Of a DNA stretch of 64,000 bases, positions 1 through 8,255 are shown in pieces. Made by a program: the position numbers and the translations under genes. Source of the DNA: Neobacillus sp. PS2-9 (GTDB lineage: Bacteria; Bacillota; Bacilli; Bacillales; Cytobacillaceae). Location: assembly GCF_030915525.1 (NCBI RefSeq), contig NZ_CP133269.1, positions 2,515,001-2,579,000 on the forward strand, written 5' to 3'. Each line of letters starts with the position of its first letter. Position 1 is the first letter of the stretch. The notes below the pieces were generated by a model. The model saw nothing but the letters and a program-made list of their open reading frames with translations. It ran no database searches and was not told the origin of the DNA.

Positions 1-32
1 TTAGAAAAATATTAAAGGGGTTAATTGCATTT

Positions 33-1268
33 ATGAATGAAGAGTCAGATAAAAAAGGGACAGATACCAGATTACTGCGCCATCGATCTCCAAAAAAAAG
101 ACGGAATATGATCCTCATGATCCTCTTAATTTTGATTGCTTCCGGTGGAACGTATTATTTCATTGGCTTAAACTCAGAAAAAGCTTCTACAAAATTAGTG
201 AATAAAGAGCCCGTACGAACGGAGCAGGTTACAAAAGTTAAGACGAAGGAAGAAACCAAACAGGAAGAAAAAACAGAAGATAACCAAACTGCTACTCCTG
301 AACCTGTTACAGAAACTAGTATTAAAATTAGCGCAGCCGGTGATTTCACGCTTGGAACAGATGAAAGCTTTACTTATAGCGATTCCTTTGTCAAGACGGC
401 CTCCGCAAATGGTCTGCCTTATTTTGTAAAAGGATTAAATGATATTTTTAAGAATGACGATCTCACAACTGTCAATCTAGAAACAACCTTAACAAATGCT
501 ACCCAAAAAGCACAGAAGACTTTCCGCTTTAAAGGTGACCCATCGTACGCACAAATTTTAGTGCTTGGTGGGATTGAGGCTGTCAATCTAGCAAACAATC
601 ATATCCATGATTACCTTGATAAAGGGTATACTGATACAATTAATACACTGAAAAATCAAAAAATCGGTTATTTTGGTTACGATCATCAATTTATAACAAC
701 GGTTAAAGGTGTGAAAATTGGCGCTATAGGATATGAAGGCTGGAATGACACTCCAGAAGTTCGCAATAGAACGGCTCAGGATATTAAAAACCTAAGGAAT
801 CAGGGTGTGCAGATTATTCTTGTCCATTATCATTGGGGAAATGAGGGGCATTATGTACCAGAAGGGTCACAGAAGTCATTAGCCCATTTTACCATCGATA
901 GTGGTGCGGATTTGGTATTGGGTCATCATCCGCATGTTGTACAAGGTATAGAAGAATACAAAGGTAAGTTTATTGTCTATAGTCTTGGGAATTTCATGTT
1001 TGGTGGGAATAGAAACCCAAGAGATAAGGACACATTTGTATTTCAACAAACGTTTCATTTGAAGAATGGGGTCCTTACAGACCAAAAAGAAATTAATGTC
1101 GTTCCATTTTCTATATCATCTGTTTCCTCAAGGAATAACTATCAACCTACTCTATTAACAGGTGCTGAGCATGACCGCGTTAAGAAAAAAATTATTGATG
1201 CTTCAAATAAAATAAATGGTTCTGATTGGTTAGTATATGAAAATAAAGACCAGGTTGCAAAAAAGTAA
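33..1268 (+). CDS. CapA-family metallophosphoesterase-like protein, membrane anchored
   Basis: A 411-residue protein of the CapA/PgsA (poly-gamma-glutamate synthesis accessory) family. A basic N-terminus (RHRSPKKRR) is followed by one transmembrane segment at about residues 26-46, then a Lys/Glu/Thr-rich linker to about 95. The rest is the calcineurin-like CapA domain, with the motifs AAGDFTLG, NLETTLT, LANNHIHDY, VHYHWGNE and GHHPHVVQG. This predicts a catalytic domain outside the cell on a membrane anchor. No pgsB/pgsC/pgsE genes lie beside it, so a role in capsule synthesis is not shown. An AAAGGGG element precedes the ATG by about 12 nt, which is rather far. A second CapA paralogue lies at 37558-38706. 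Confidence 0.85.
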   Translation: MNEESDKKGTDTRLLRHRSPKKRRNMILMILLILIASGGTYYFIGLNSEKASTKLVNKEPVRTEQVTKVKTKEETKQEEKTEDNQTATPEPVTETSIKISAAGDFTLGTDESFTYSDSFVKTASANGLPYFVKGLNDIFKNDDLTTVNLETTLTNATQKAQKTFRFKGDPSYAQILVLGGIEAVNLANNHIHDYLDKGYTDTINTLKNQKIGYFGYDHQFITTVKGVKIGAIGYEGWNDTPEVRNRTAQDIKNLRNQGVQIILVHYHWGNEGHYVPEGSQKSLAHFTIDSGADLVLGHHPHVVQGIEEYKGKFIVYSLGNFMFGGNRNPRDKDTFVFQQTFHLKNGVLTDQKEINVVPFSISSVSSRNNYQPTLLTGAEHDRVKKKIIDASNKINGSDWLVYENKDQVAKK

Positions 1269-1325
1269 AGGGTAATAAAGGCTTTATAAATTTAGATTAA
1301 CCATATCAGACTAGGGGGTTTCAAA

Positions 1326-2240
1326 TTGGATACAAAGTTTAATAAACCAAAAGGATTTGGTGAGATTCTTGATCATACCTTTAGTATAAGTAAAAGCCGC
1401 TTTAAGGATTTTTTCCGTATACTACTTTTAATAATGGGACCTATATATTTACTGGAAGCTATTGTCCAGTTGGCTTCTGGAACTAGTTTTTTTAGAGCAG
1501 TTGGTTCTGGTGGTGCTTGGTATGAACAAATGCTATCTAGCTTTGAAGAAACAGGCACACTTGACTCAAGCAGTTTGGGAGCAGACGTTGGCGTGATCTT
1601 GGTGGGACTGATTAGCCTCATACTAGGTCCGGTGGCTGAGGCTGCTATTCTCTTTGCGATTGATCATGTGCGAAGAAATGAAGAATATACGGTTGGTTCT
1701 GTCATTAAACAGGCCTTTTCCCGATTTTGGCCGATGATTGGAAGCAGCATTTTATTTGGATTGATCGTTTTTGCTATCATCCTAGTTCCGATATTAATCA
1801 TTACTTTAGTAGTAGTTATTGGCGTTGAAATTCATCCAGTAATAAGTATACTAGGTGCCATCTTATTGTTTTTGGGTTGTGCAGTTGGAGTTGGGCTGCT
1901 TTTGACTCGTTGGAGCTTTTATTTTGGTTCTGTGGTATTAGATAAAGAATCACCAGGGATGGCCAGAAGCTGGAGACTAACGAAAAAGAGGACATGGCCA
2001 TTAGTGGGGCTTTATCTCGTATTTTATTTGATTATTTCAAGTATCGGTTTCGCTGTTCAAATGACCTTTGGTCTCTTTTTAGGCAATAGTGTACTATTAA
2101 GCATTATTTCAAACATTGCAACTCTATTTACAACCTTGATTTTTACAGTTGGCTATGGTGTCATGTATCTTGATTTAAAGCTCAGACATGATGCCGATGA
2201 TTTAAAAGAAATGATCAATGATTATAACCTGGTAAAGTAA
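1326..2240 (+). CDS. Multi-pass membrane protein
   Basis: A 304-residue integral membrane protein with about six hydrophobic segments, a short cytoplasmic N-terminus (KPKGFGEILDHTFSI) and a charged tail. The N-terminal 'GFGEILDxTF' pattern is typical of membrane proteins annotated in Firmicutes as glycerophosphoryl-diester-phosphodiesterase membrane-domain-like; no catalytic residues are visible. A TTG start follows AGGGGG by 7 nt. It opens a closely spaced run with the DUF4129, DUF4350, MoxR and DUF58 genes (27 bp to the next start), so a job in the same envelope process is inferred. Exact function unknown. Confidence 0.75.
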   Translation: MDTKFNKPKGFGEILDHTFSISKSRFKDFFRILLLIMGPIYLLEAIVQLASGTSFFRAVGSGGAWYEQMLSSFEETGTLDSSSLGADVGVILVGLISLILGPVAEAAILFAIDHVRRNEEYTVGSVIKQAFSRFWPMIGSSILFGLIVFAIILVPILIITLVVVIGVEIHPVISILGAILLFLGCAVGVGLLLTRWSFYFGSVVLDKESPGMARSWRLTKKRTWPLVGLYLVFYLIISSIGFAVQMTFGLFLGNSVLLSIISNIATLFTTLIFTVGYGVMYLDLKLRHDADDLKEMINDYNLVK

Positions 2241-2267
2241 ATACCTAAAGTAAGCTAGGTGATGAAA

Positions 2268-2918
2268 ATGCTTGATCCAAGCAAAGCTCGTGACACGTTG
2301 AAAAATATTTTAAATGGTAAAGAATATAGGGTCTACCAAAATGATACCAAAGGATTGATAGAGACCTGGTGGGAAAAAGCAAAGGAATGGGTCGCTGACC
2401 AATTGGCTAAGCTGTTTCCTACCATGGAATCAGCAAGTAGCGCTTCAGGACCAATCCTTATTGGTATTATCGTAGTATTTGTTCTTTTTTTGTTAATTTT
2501 TACATTTTTTATGGTGCGTAACATTAGACGAAACCGGACGATTCGAGAAAAAATGCCTCTGCGATTATTAAAGGAAATGAATTGGTCCTATCAAAAACAT
2601 ATTGAAGAGGCGAAAAAACAAGAAGAACTGGGAGAATACACACTTTCAACCCGTCATTTATTTTTGGCCTTACTTTTATTTCTTCATGATAAGGAATGGC
2701 TTGAAGCGAGGATTTGGAAAACAAATTGGGAGTATTATGAAGAACTTCGGACAATACAGCAACAGAGAGCGGACCAATTTTTCCTCTTAGCCAATTTTTT
2801 TGATGAAGTGACTTATGGTGAAAGAAAAGTGAGCAAAGAAGAATATAGTAAGTTTTCGAAAGAAATTAACCAATGGCTTGCTGAACATGAAGTTGAACAC
2901 CTTGGAGAAAGGAGATAG
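2268..2918 (+). CDS. DUF4129-family membrane protein
   Basis: A 216-residue protein with one transmembrane helix (about residues 62-85) and a C-terminal cytoplasmic DUF4129-like domain rich in Trp and Tyr (LLKEMNWSYQKHIEEAKKQ, YTLSTRHLFLALLLFLHD). DUF4129 proteins are regularly encoded with MoxR and DUF58 proteins, as here. I chose ATG 2268 because the upstream GTG/ATG codons overlap the AGGTGA ribosome binding site. The gene ends 7 bp before the next start, so the two are probably translationally coupled. Biochemical role unknown. Confidence 0.75.
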   Translation: MLDPSKARDTLKNILNGKEYRVYQNDTKGLIETWWEKAKEWVADQLAKLFPTMESASSASGPILIGIIVVFVLFLLIFTFFMVRNIRRNRTIREKMPLRLLKEMNWSYQKHIEEAKKQEELGEYTLSTRHLFLALLLFLHDKEWLEARIWKTNWEYYEELRTIQQQRADQFFLLANFFDEVTYGERKVSKEEYSKFSKEINQWLAEHEVEHLGERR

Positions 2919-2925
2919 GAGAGCT

Positions 2926-4068
2926 TTGAGAAAACTTCCAATTATTAGCCGTTCATGGATGGGGCTGACTGTTTTACTCCTTTTATTTATTCTTATAAGT
3001 TTTTTCATTTATTCGCAAAAGCCGAAGAGTTATCCAAGTTACGTTTCTGACTCTCCTGCTCCAACCGGTGTGAAAGCATTTTATACATTTGTAAAGAATG
3101 AAATAGGAGGAAAAACCTGGTCTTATTCCCCTGACCTACTGCCAAAAGAAGAAAGCCATCAACTTCTTGTTATGGTCGAACCGTTTTTTACTCCAGATCG
3201 AAAAGAAACGAAGGCTTATTTAGATTTTATGAAAGCTGGAAATACCATTTTATTGTTTAAAAACAATCCAAAAGGAATGTTTGATTTAAACACTGGGCCA
3301 TTTGAAGAGTCTCCTTCAACATCAAATGACTTAATGAGTGTGACGAATCAAAATCATGTCACCTTTAAGGCGGAAATGAACTCATTTATTCGATTATATC
3401 CCACAGATAAGGATCAGCTTTTACTAAAGGATGCTGCAGGAGCTGTTGCATTAAAACGAACGTATGGACAAGGTCAGCTGATTGTAACTATTGCACCAGA
3501 ATGGATGACAAATGGTAATCTGTTAAACCATGATCATTTGCCACTTATTTTAAGCCTCTTAGATGAAGCTAAACCTCAAAACATATTGTTTGATGAATAC
3601 CTGCATACTGGCAAGGGTACAGCTGGCCGATTAGCAGTATATCCAATGTGGTTCTTAATACTGCTGTTACAAGGTATTCTTATCATGATTCTTTGGCTAT
3701 GGAAAAAAGGAAAACGCTTTGGCCCTATTTTTACCCCAAGAGAAGATACCGTTCGATTTAGTGATGAGGGTATCCAAGCCTTGACTGCTTGGTTTATACG
3801 TGGCAGTAGATATCAAGACTCCATTAGGATTCAGGCTGATTATGTGAAACACTTGCTACAGGAACATTGGCGAATCCCATATAGCAAAGAGTGGAGGGAT
3901 TCCATTAGTTTGTTGGAGAAGAAATGGAAGCAAATGCCTAGCAGTGAAATTAATTCTTTCTTAAAAGGATTAGAAATCATATTAGAAAAAGAAAAGCTTA
4001 GTAAACAAGAATACTTGCTTTGGTCAAGAAAACTTGATCGATTAAGGAAAGAGGTGAATGAGGGATGA
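2926..4068 (+). CDS. DUF4350-family membrane protein
   Basis: A 380-residue protein with an N-terminal transmembrane helix (about residues 12-30), an extracytoplasmic DUF4350-type domain containing a 'GxxAFYTFV' segment, a second transmembrane helix near residue 250 (WFLILLLQGILIMILWLW) and a cytoplasmic tail of about 120 residues. DUF4350 proteins are typical partners in MoxR/DUF58 clusters. The TTG at 2926, preceded by AGGAG, is the likely start; an in-frame ATG at 2878 would overlap the previous gene. The 3' end overlaps the MoxR gene by 4 bp (ATGA). Confidence 0.75.
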   Translation: MRKLPIISRSWMGLTVLLLLFILISFFIYSQKPKSYPSYVSDSPAPTGVKAFYTFVKNEIGGKTWSYSPDLLPKEESHQLLVMVEPFFTPDRKETKAYLDFMKAGNTILLFKNNPKGMFDLNTGPFEESPSTSNDLMSVTNQNHVTFKAEMNSFIRLYPTDKDQLLLKDAAGAVALKRTYGQGQLIVTIAPEWMTNGNLLNHDHLPLILSLLDEAKPQNILFDEYLHTGKGTAGRLAVYPMWFLILLLQGILIMILWLWKKGKRFGPIFTPREDTVRFSDEGIQALTAWFIRGSRYQDSIRIQADYVKHLLQEHWRIPYSKEWRDSISLLEKKWKQMPSSEINSFLKGLEIILEKEKLSKQEYLLWSRKLDRLRKEVNEG

Positions 4069-4994
4069 AAACTGTTTTAACATCCTTCTTAGAAAAATAT
4101 GAGGAACGAATTTTAGGTCAAGGACTCAATCTAAGACTCTTATTGTCTGCTGTTTTAGCTGGAGGACATGTCCTTCTAGAAGGAGTTCCGGGTACTGGTA
4201 AAACGCAGATGGTCAGGACACTGGCGAGTCTCCTTGGAGGAAACTTTAATAGGATTCAATTTACGCCTGATTTACTTCCAAGTGATATTACCGGAAGTAC
4301 CATTTACAACATGAAAGAAAGTGCGTTTCAAACATTAAAGGGACCTATTTTTACAAATATTCTTCTAGCAGATGAAATCAATCGCACACCTGCAAAGACA
4401 CAGGCCGCTTTGTTAGAAGCGATGGAAGAAAAACAAGTGACGATTCAAGGTGAAACGTATACATTGCCGGAAATATTTTTTGTCGTCGCCACCCAAAATC
4501 CAATTGAATTTGAAGGTACATATCCGCTGCCAGAAGCACAGCAGGACCGCTTCCTATTCAAACTACAAATTAACTTCCCGTCGTTTGAGGAGGAAAAGAA
4601 GGTATTACAACAAGTGATTGAAAAGCGATTTACTGAAAATCAAGTAGAACCCTTCATAAATATGAACACTTTTCAAACAATTAGACAAGAAATTGAGCAA
4701 GTTACAGTAGGAGAGAATGTCTTAGATTATATTATGCAGATTGTCAGGAGATCCCGGGAGTCAGATTCCATTCGTTTTGGGGCAAGCACGCGTGCTGGAA
4801 TATCTATTGGGAAAGCTGCTCAGGCTTGGGCATACATACATGGTCGGAATTATGTAACGCCGGATGATATCAAAATGGTGGCAAAGCCAGCTTTAAGACA
4901 CCGAATACAGTTATCTCCACATGTGGAATTGGAGGGAGCAAACGTTGACCAAATCATTGAAGAGCTTGTGGGGTCGGTTCCTGTTCCAAGATAG
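4065..4994 (+). CDS. MoxR-family AAA+ ATPase
   Basis: A 309-residue MoxR-type AAA+ ATPase. It has Walker A GVPGTGKT (about residue 40), Walker B LLADEINR, sensor ATQNPIEFEGTYPLPEAQ and a C-terminal lid with FGASTRAGISIGKAAQAWA. MoxR proteins act as chaperones that remodel or activate partners carrying vWA/DUF58 domains. The next gene encodes a DUF58 protein and overlaps this one by 50 bp; the upstream DUF4350 gene overlaps by 4 bp. Tight coupling supports a MoxR-DUF58-DUF4129-DUF4350 membrane-associated complex. The substrate is unknown. Confidence 0.93.
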   Translation: MKTVLTSFLEKYEERILGQGLNLRLLLSAVLAGGHVLLEGVPGTGKTQMVRTLASLLGGNFNRIQFTPDLLPSDITGSTIYNMKESAFQTLKGPIFTNILLADEINRTPAKTQAALLEAMEEKQVTIQGETYTLPEIFFVVATQNPIEFEGTYPLPEAQQDRFLFKLQINFPSFEEEKKVLQQVIEKRFTENQVEPFINMNTFQTIRQEIEQVTVGENVLDYIMQIVRRSRESDSIRFGASTRAGISIGKAAQAWAYIHGRNYVTPDDIKMVAKPALRHRIQLSPHVELEGANVDQIIEELVGSVPVPR

Positions 4995-6303
4995 AGGGAT
5001 TCTTCCAACGAAAAGGTTCATGCTCATTGTCATGATTCTTTCGATTCTGTTGGTAATTGGCAGCGTATTAGAAATATCATGGGTATCTATTATTACGGTT
5101 GATATAATGATGATAGTAGCGAGTTTACTTGATTTGTTTTTTTCTCCTAAAAAGGCTCAATTAACTTTTAAACGATCTTTACCAGAGGAGTTAGAAAGAG
5201 GCTTGAATTATAAGACAGTGATCGAGGTAACAAATGCATCAAGCTGGCCTCTTACCTATCGAATAATTGATGGATTACCACAATCATTCACCACATCGTT
5301 TCCCCTCTTTGGTGAGATACCAAGAAAAACTCCTGTACAGGTAACCTATGAAATGACAGCTACAAAAAGAGGAAATTATGATGTTTCTAAACTATATTTT
5401 CGCTATAAAAGTTTCCTTGGATTATGGGAGAAACAGATTACTCTAGAGATGAATGATTCAGTAAAAGTGATACCTGATTTAACAGAGACAAAGCAATATT
5501 TAGCCAATGCACAAAGGTTTCTTGTGAATGAGGGTTTGCAAATTCGTAAACATCGAAGTGGTGTGGGTGATTTTTCAAAAATAAGAAGTTATGTAGTAGG
5601 CGACGATCCGCGAAAAATCAATTGGCGTCAAACTGCAAAGCTACAAGAAGTTATGACAAATGATTATGAACCCGAGCATGGAAAGTATATTACTTTATTA
5701 ATTGATTGCGGACGAATGATGGGAGCAGAACTAAAAAAGGGAAATCGCTTAGAAAAATCGTTAGAGGCTGCATTAACTGTAGCGGCGGCTGCACTAAAAA
5801 AAGGCGATTATGTTTCTGTCCTTGCCTTTTCAAAAAAGATAAAGGTGTTTGTGCCACCTGCCAAAGGGATGGCTCATTTACAGGTGATTCTAAAGGCCGT
5901 CTATGATATAAATGTTGAAGCAACTGAATCTAATTATGCTTCAGTATTACAATACTTAGAAACTGTACAAAAAAAACGAAGTCTCTTGCTTTTATTTAGT
6001 GATGTTCGCACCTTTCTACATGAGGAGAGTGCACTTACATATTTAAAGCGTCTTAGGCAACGTCATATGTTTTTAATGGTAGGTATTGAAGATGAGACCC
6101 TTTTAAAAAGAAGCAACGAAGAACCTAAGGAAGTACATGTTGCCATGATAAAAAGTATGGCCCAACAGCAGTTACTTTTTAAGAAGAGGGAGAAAATCAA
6201 GTGGGAAAAGCAGGGCCTCCAAATGATTGAGGCCCCAGAGGAAAAATTGGCAATTACTGCAGTATCTCAGTATATCGACATTATGAATCAAAACCTTTTG
6301 TAG
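4945..6303 (+). CDS. DUF58 (vWA-like) membrane protein
   Basis: A 452-residue protein with two N-terminal transmembrane helices, a beta-rich region, then the DUF58 core (RKHRSGVGDFSKIRSYV, GDDPRKINWRQTAK, NDYEPEHG) and a vWA-like C-terminal half (LLIDCGRMM, LLLLFSDVRT). TTG 4945 is the probable start because GGAGGGAG lies at 4931-4938 inside the moxR 3' end; the gene therefore overlaps moxR by 50 bp. DUF58 proteins are the usual MoxR partners. The last 23 bp overlap the convergent SpoIIM-like gene, so no intrinsic terminator separates them. Confidence 0.88.
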   Translation: MTKSLKSLWGRFLFQDRGILPTKRFMLIVMILSILLVIGSVLEISWVSIITVDIMMIVASLLDLFFSPKKAQLTFKRSLPEELERGLNYKTVIEVTNASSWPLTYRIIDGLPQSFTTSFPLFGEIPRKTPVQVTYEMTATKRGNYDVSKLYFRYKSFLGLWEKQITLEMNDSVKVIPDLTETKQYLANAQRFLVNEGLQIRKHRSGVGDFSKIRSYVVGDDPRKINWRQTAKLQEVMTNDYEPEHGKYITLLIDCGRMMGAELKKGNRLEKSLEAALTVAAAALKKGDYVSVLAFSKKIKVFVPPAKGMAHLQVILKAVYDINVEATESNYASVLQYLETVQKKRSLLLLFSDVRTFLHEESALTYLKRLRQRHMFLMVGIEDETLLKRSNEEPKEVHVAMIKSMAQQQLLFKKREKIKWEKQGLQMIEAPEEKLAITAVSQYIDIMNQNLL

Positions 6304-7261
6304 GCTGATTTTTTATGAGTAAGAGCTTACCTATAACAACATATAGAACTAAACCAAGCACAGTTAAACAAGCAACCATATACTTAGCTTCTAATGAAAT
6401 GGCTGCTGGTGTGATAAAGCCTTCGATTATTCCAGCAATAACAAATAATGGGATTGTACCAAGCAGTAGCTGAACAGATCGTATCGCTTGCTGCTTCAAT
6501 TGAAAGCCCCTTGAAAAATGGCCTGGAACAAAGAGCTTATAGCCCATTAATAAACCAGCACCGCCAGCAATAAAAATGGCTGTAAGCTCAATCATTCCAT
6601 GTGGAACGATATAGGCCCAAAAATCATAGGACTTATTGTGATGCCAAAAAAGTGCGGCTAATGAACCAATGATGATGCCATTATAGATAAGTAAATAAAC
6701 TGTCAAAAGACCAAATGTGATTCCTCCTGCGAAGGCTAAAATGGCAACCTTGATGTTGTTCGTCATTATACTTGCTGACATTACCGAGGAATCAACCGCA
6801 CCATGTCCATTTCCAAGTTGTTCAGGGTCAACTCCTTGAGCGATTTCTGCTGGGAGAATGGAATAAATATGTAAGGGATCATTCAATACGGATAGAAAGC
6901 TGCCAATGGCACCGATAGTAAAAAGAATCATGGCAGCGACAACAAATCTCCATTGTTCGATTAATAATCCAATAAACTTTGTGCTGAAAAAATAACGAAT
7001 TTGTTTCATACTCGATACTTGATCCTTATACATAAGGTTATGTGATTTTGCTACTAATCCGTTTAGATAAAAGGTAACATCATCATTAGGAAAGTATGTT
7101 TGACTATAGGAAAGATTTTGAGCAGCTTTTTGATAAAGCCGATGAAATTGAATAATGGTCTCACCTGTAATCCTTTTTCTACTTTTATTTATGGAAGTGA
7201 CCAAAAGCTCTAGCTGGTTCCACTCATCACGGTGCTTTTTAACAAATTGCTTAACATTCAT
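6281..7261 (-). CDS. SpoIIM-like (stage II sporulation protein M family) membrane protein
   Basis: A 326-residue membrane protein of the SpoIIM/DUF95 family. A basic soluble N-terminus (about residues 1-95) is followed by roughly six transmembrane segments, with the typical motifs NNIKVAILAFAGGITFG, NGIIIGSLAA and PHGMIELTAIFIAGGAGL. In B. subtilis SpoIIM is part of the SpoIIDMP peptidoglycan-remodelling complex, but many family members lie in MoxR/RDD clusters and are not sporulation proteins. This one lies between DUF58 and RDD genes, so the second assignment is likelier. ATG 7261 is preceded by AAGAAGGTG. Its 3' end overlaps the DUF58 gene tail-to-tail. Confidence 0.85.
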   Translation of the reverse strand: MNVKQFVKKHRDEWNQLELLVTSINKSRKRITGETIIQFHRLYQKAAQNLSYSQTYFPNDDVTFYLNGLVAKSHNLMYKDQVSSMKQIRYFFSTKFIGLLIEQWRFVVAAMILFTIGAIGSFLSVLNDPLHIYSILPAEIAQGVDPEQLGNGHGAVDSSVMSASIMTNNIKVAILAFAGGITFGLLTVYLLIYNGIIIGSLAALFWHHNKSYDFWAYIVPHGMIELTAIFIAGGAGLLMGYKLFVPGHFSRGFQLKQQAIRSVQLLLGTIPLFVIAGIIEGFITPAAISLEAKYMVACLTVLGLVLYVVIGKLLLIKNQPTKGFDS

Positions 7262-7397
7262 CTTGACACCTTCTTGGTTTGGCATTTTTGTAAAGTTTTC
7301 ATACTATTAAAACATTCATATTCACCTAATTATAGTAATTTTGTTAGTAAATTGAAACAGCTTTAGAAATATTCTAGATAGAGATGGGGGATTCCTG

Positions 7398-8201
7398 TTG
7401 AATGAAGACCATTTAGATATAAAAACACCTGAATACGTATCCCTTCAGTTTCAGCTTGCAGGATTAGGAAGCAGGGCAGCAGCTTTTATCATTGATCAAT
7501 TACTATTAATGACGATCAATGTCATCATTTTAGTTGTCTTCTTTGTAGTTATGAGTGGAATGTCATCCTTGCCGTTTTTTATTATGGATAATTCCATTCC
7601 TCTTGCTATTACAATAATTCTGCTGTTTATCTTGAATGGGGGGTACTTCTTCGCTTTTGAGTTCTTTTCAGGGGGACGGACGATTGGGAAGAAATTAATA
7701 GGGATTCGAGTCATTCAGGAAAATGGTCACAGTATCACGGTGCTTTCGAGCTTTATTCGAAACCTAATGCGCATTGTTGATTCATTGCCAGTTAGCTATT
7801 TTCTTGGGATGATCATGATTTTTTTCCATTCCAAACATAAAAGGCTTGGAGATATTGTTGCGGGGACCATGGTGGTTCACGAGCGGAAAGCAAAAATGAA
7901 AAGAAAACTTTCACCCATTGAGAAGGAAATACAAGCCAGAGGGTTAACAGTAAATGACCTGTCCATTGATGATTGGTCATTGAACTCTTTAGGTATGAAG
8001 GAATGGAAGCTAATCAGTACATACTCCCGCCGATTTCATCAATTATCGTTGAATGACAGGCGTGATTTTACTAAACAAATTGCAGATATTCTACTACCCA
8101 AGATCAAGTTAGAGACAGAGGGGAAAACGGAAGAGGAGTTAGAAAATATGCTTTTTGTCCTTTATTTGATTCTAAAGGATGAATGGGAGTTTGAATTATA
8201 A
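7398..8201 (+). CDS. RDD-domain membrane protein
   Basis: A 267-residue protein with an RDD domain: residues 14-175 hold about three to four transmembrane helices with the diagnostic LGSRAAAFIIDQLLL, GGRTIGKKLIGIRV and RLGDIVAGTMVV segments. A soluble tail of about 95 charged residues follows. RDD proteins are often encoded next to SpoIIM-like, MoxR and DUF58 genes and may be transporters or scaffolds; the function of this one is unproved. TTG 7398 follows GGGGG by 7 nt. It is divergent from the SpoIIM-like gene, 136 bp away, and a strong terminator follows. Confidence 0.85.
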   Translation: MNEDHLDIKTPEYVSLQFQLAGLGSRAAAFIIDQLLLMTINVIILVVFFVVMSGMSSLPFFIMDNSIPLAITIILLFILNGGYFFAFEFFSGGRTIGKKLIGIRVIQENGHSITVLSSFIRNLMRIVDSLPVSYFLGMIMIFFHSKHKRLGDIVAGTMVVHERKAKMKRKLSPIEKEIQARGLTVNDLSIDDWSLNSLGMKEWKLISTYSRRFHQLSLNDRRDFTKQIADILLPKIKLETEGKTEEELENMLFVLYLILKDEWEFEL

Positions 8202-8212
8202 AAAAGGTATAG

Positions 8213-8248
8213 AAAAACCTCGGCACGTGTGAAGCTGCCGAGGTTTTT
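8213..8248. terminator. Bidirectional intrinsic terminator (RDD gene / MFS gene)
   Basis: The inverted repeat AAAAACCTCGGCA...TGCCGAGGTTTTT has a 13-bp stem with A/T tracts on both sides, between two convergent genes. Confidence 0.9.
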
Positions 8249-8255
8249 AAACTTT

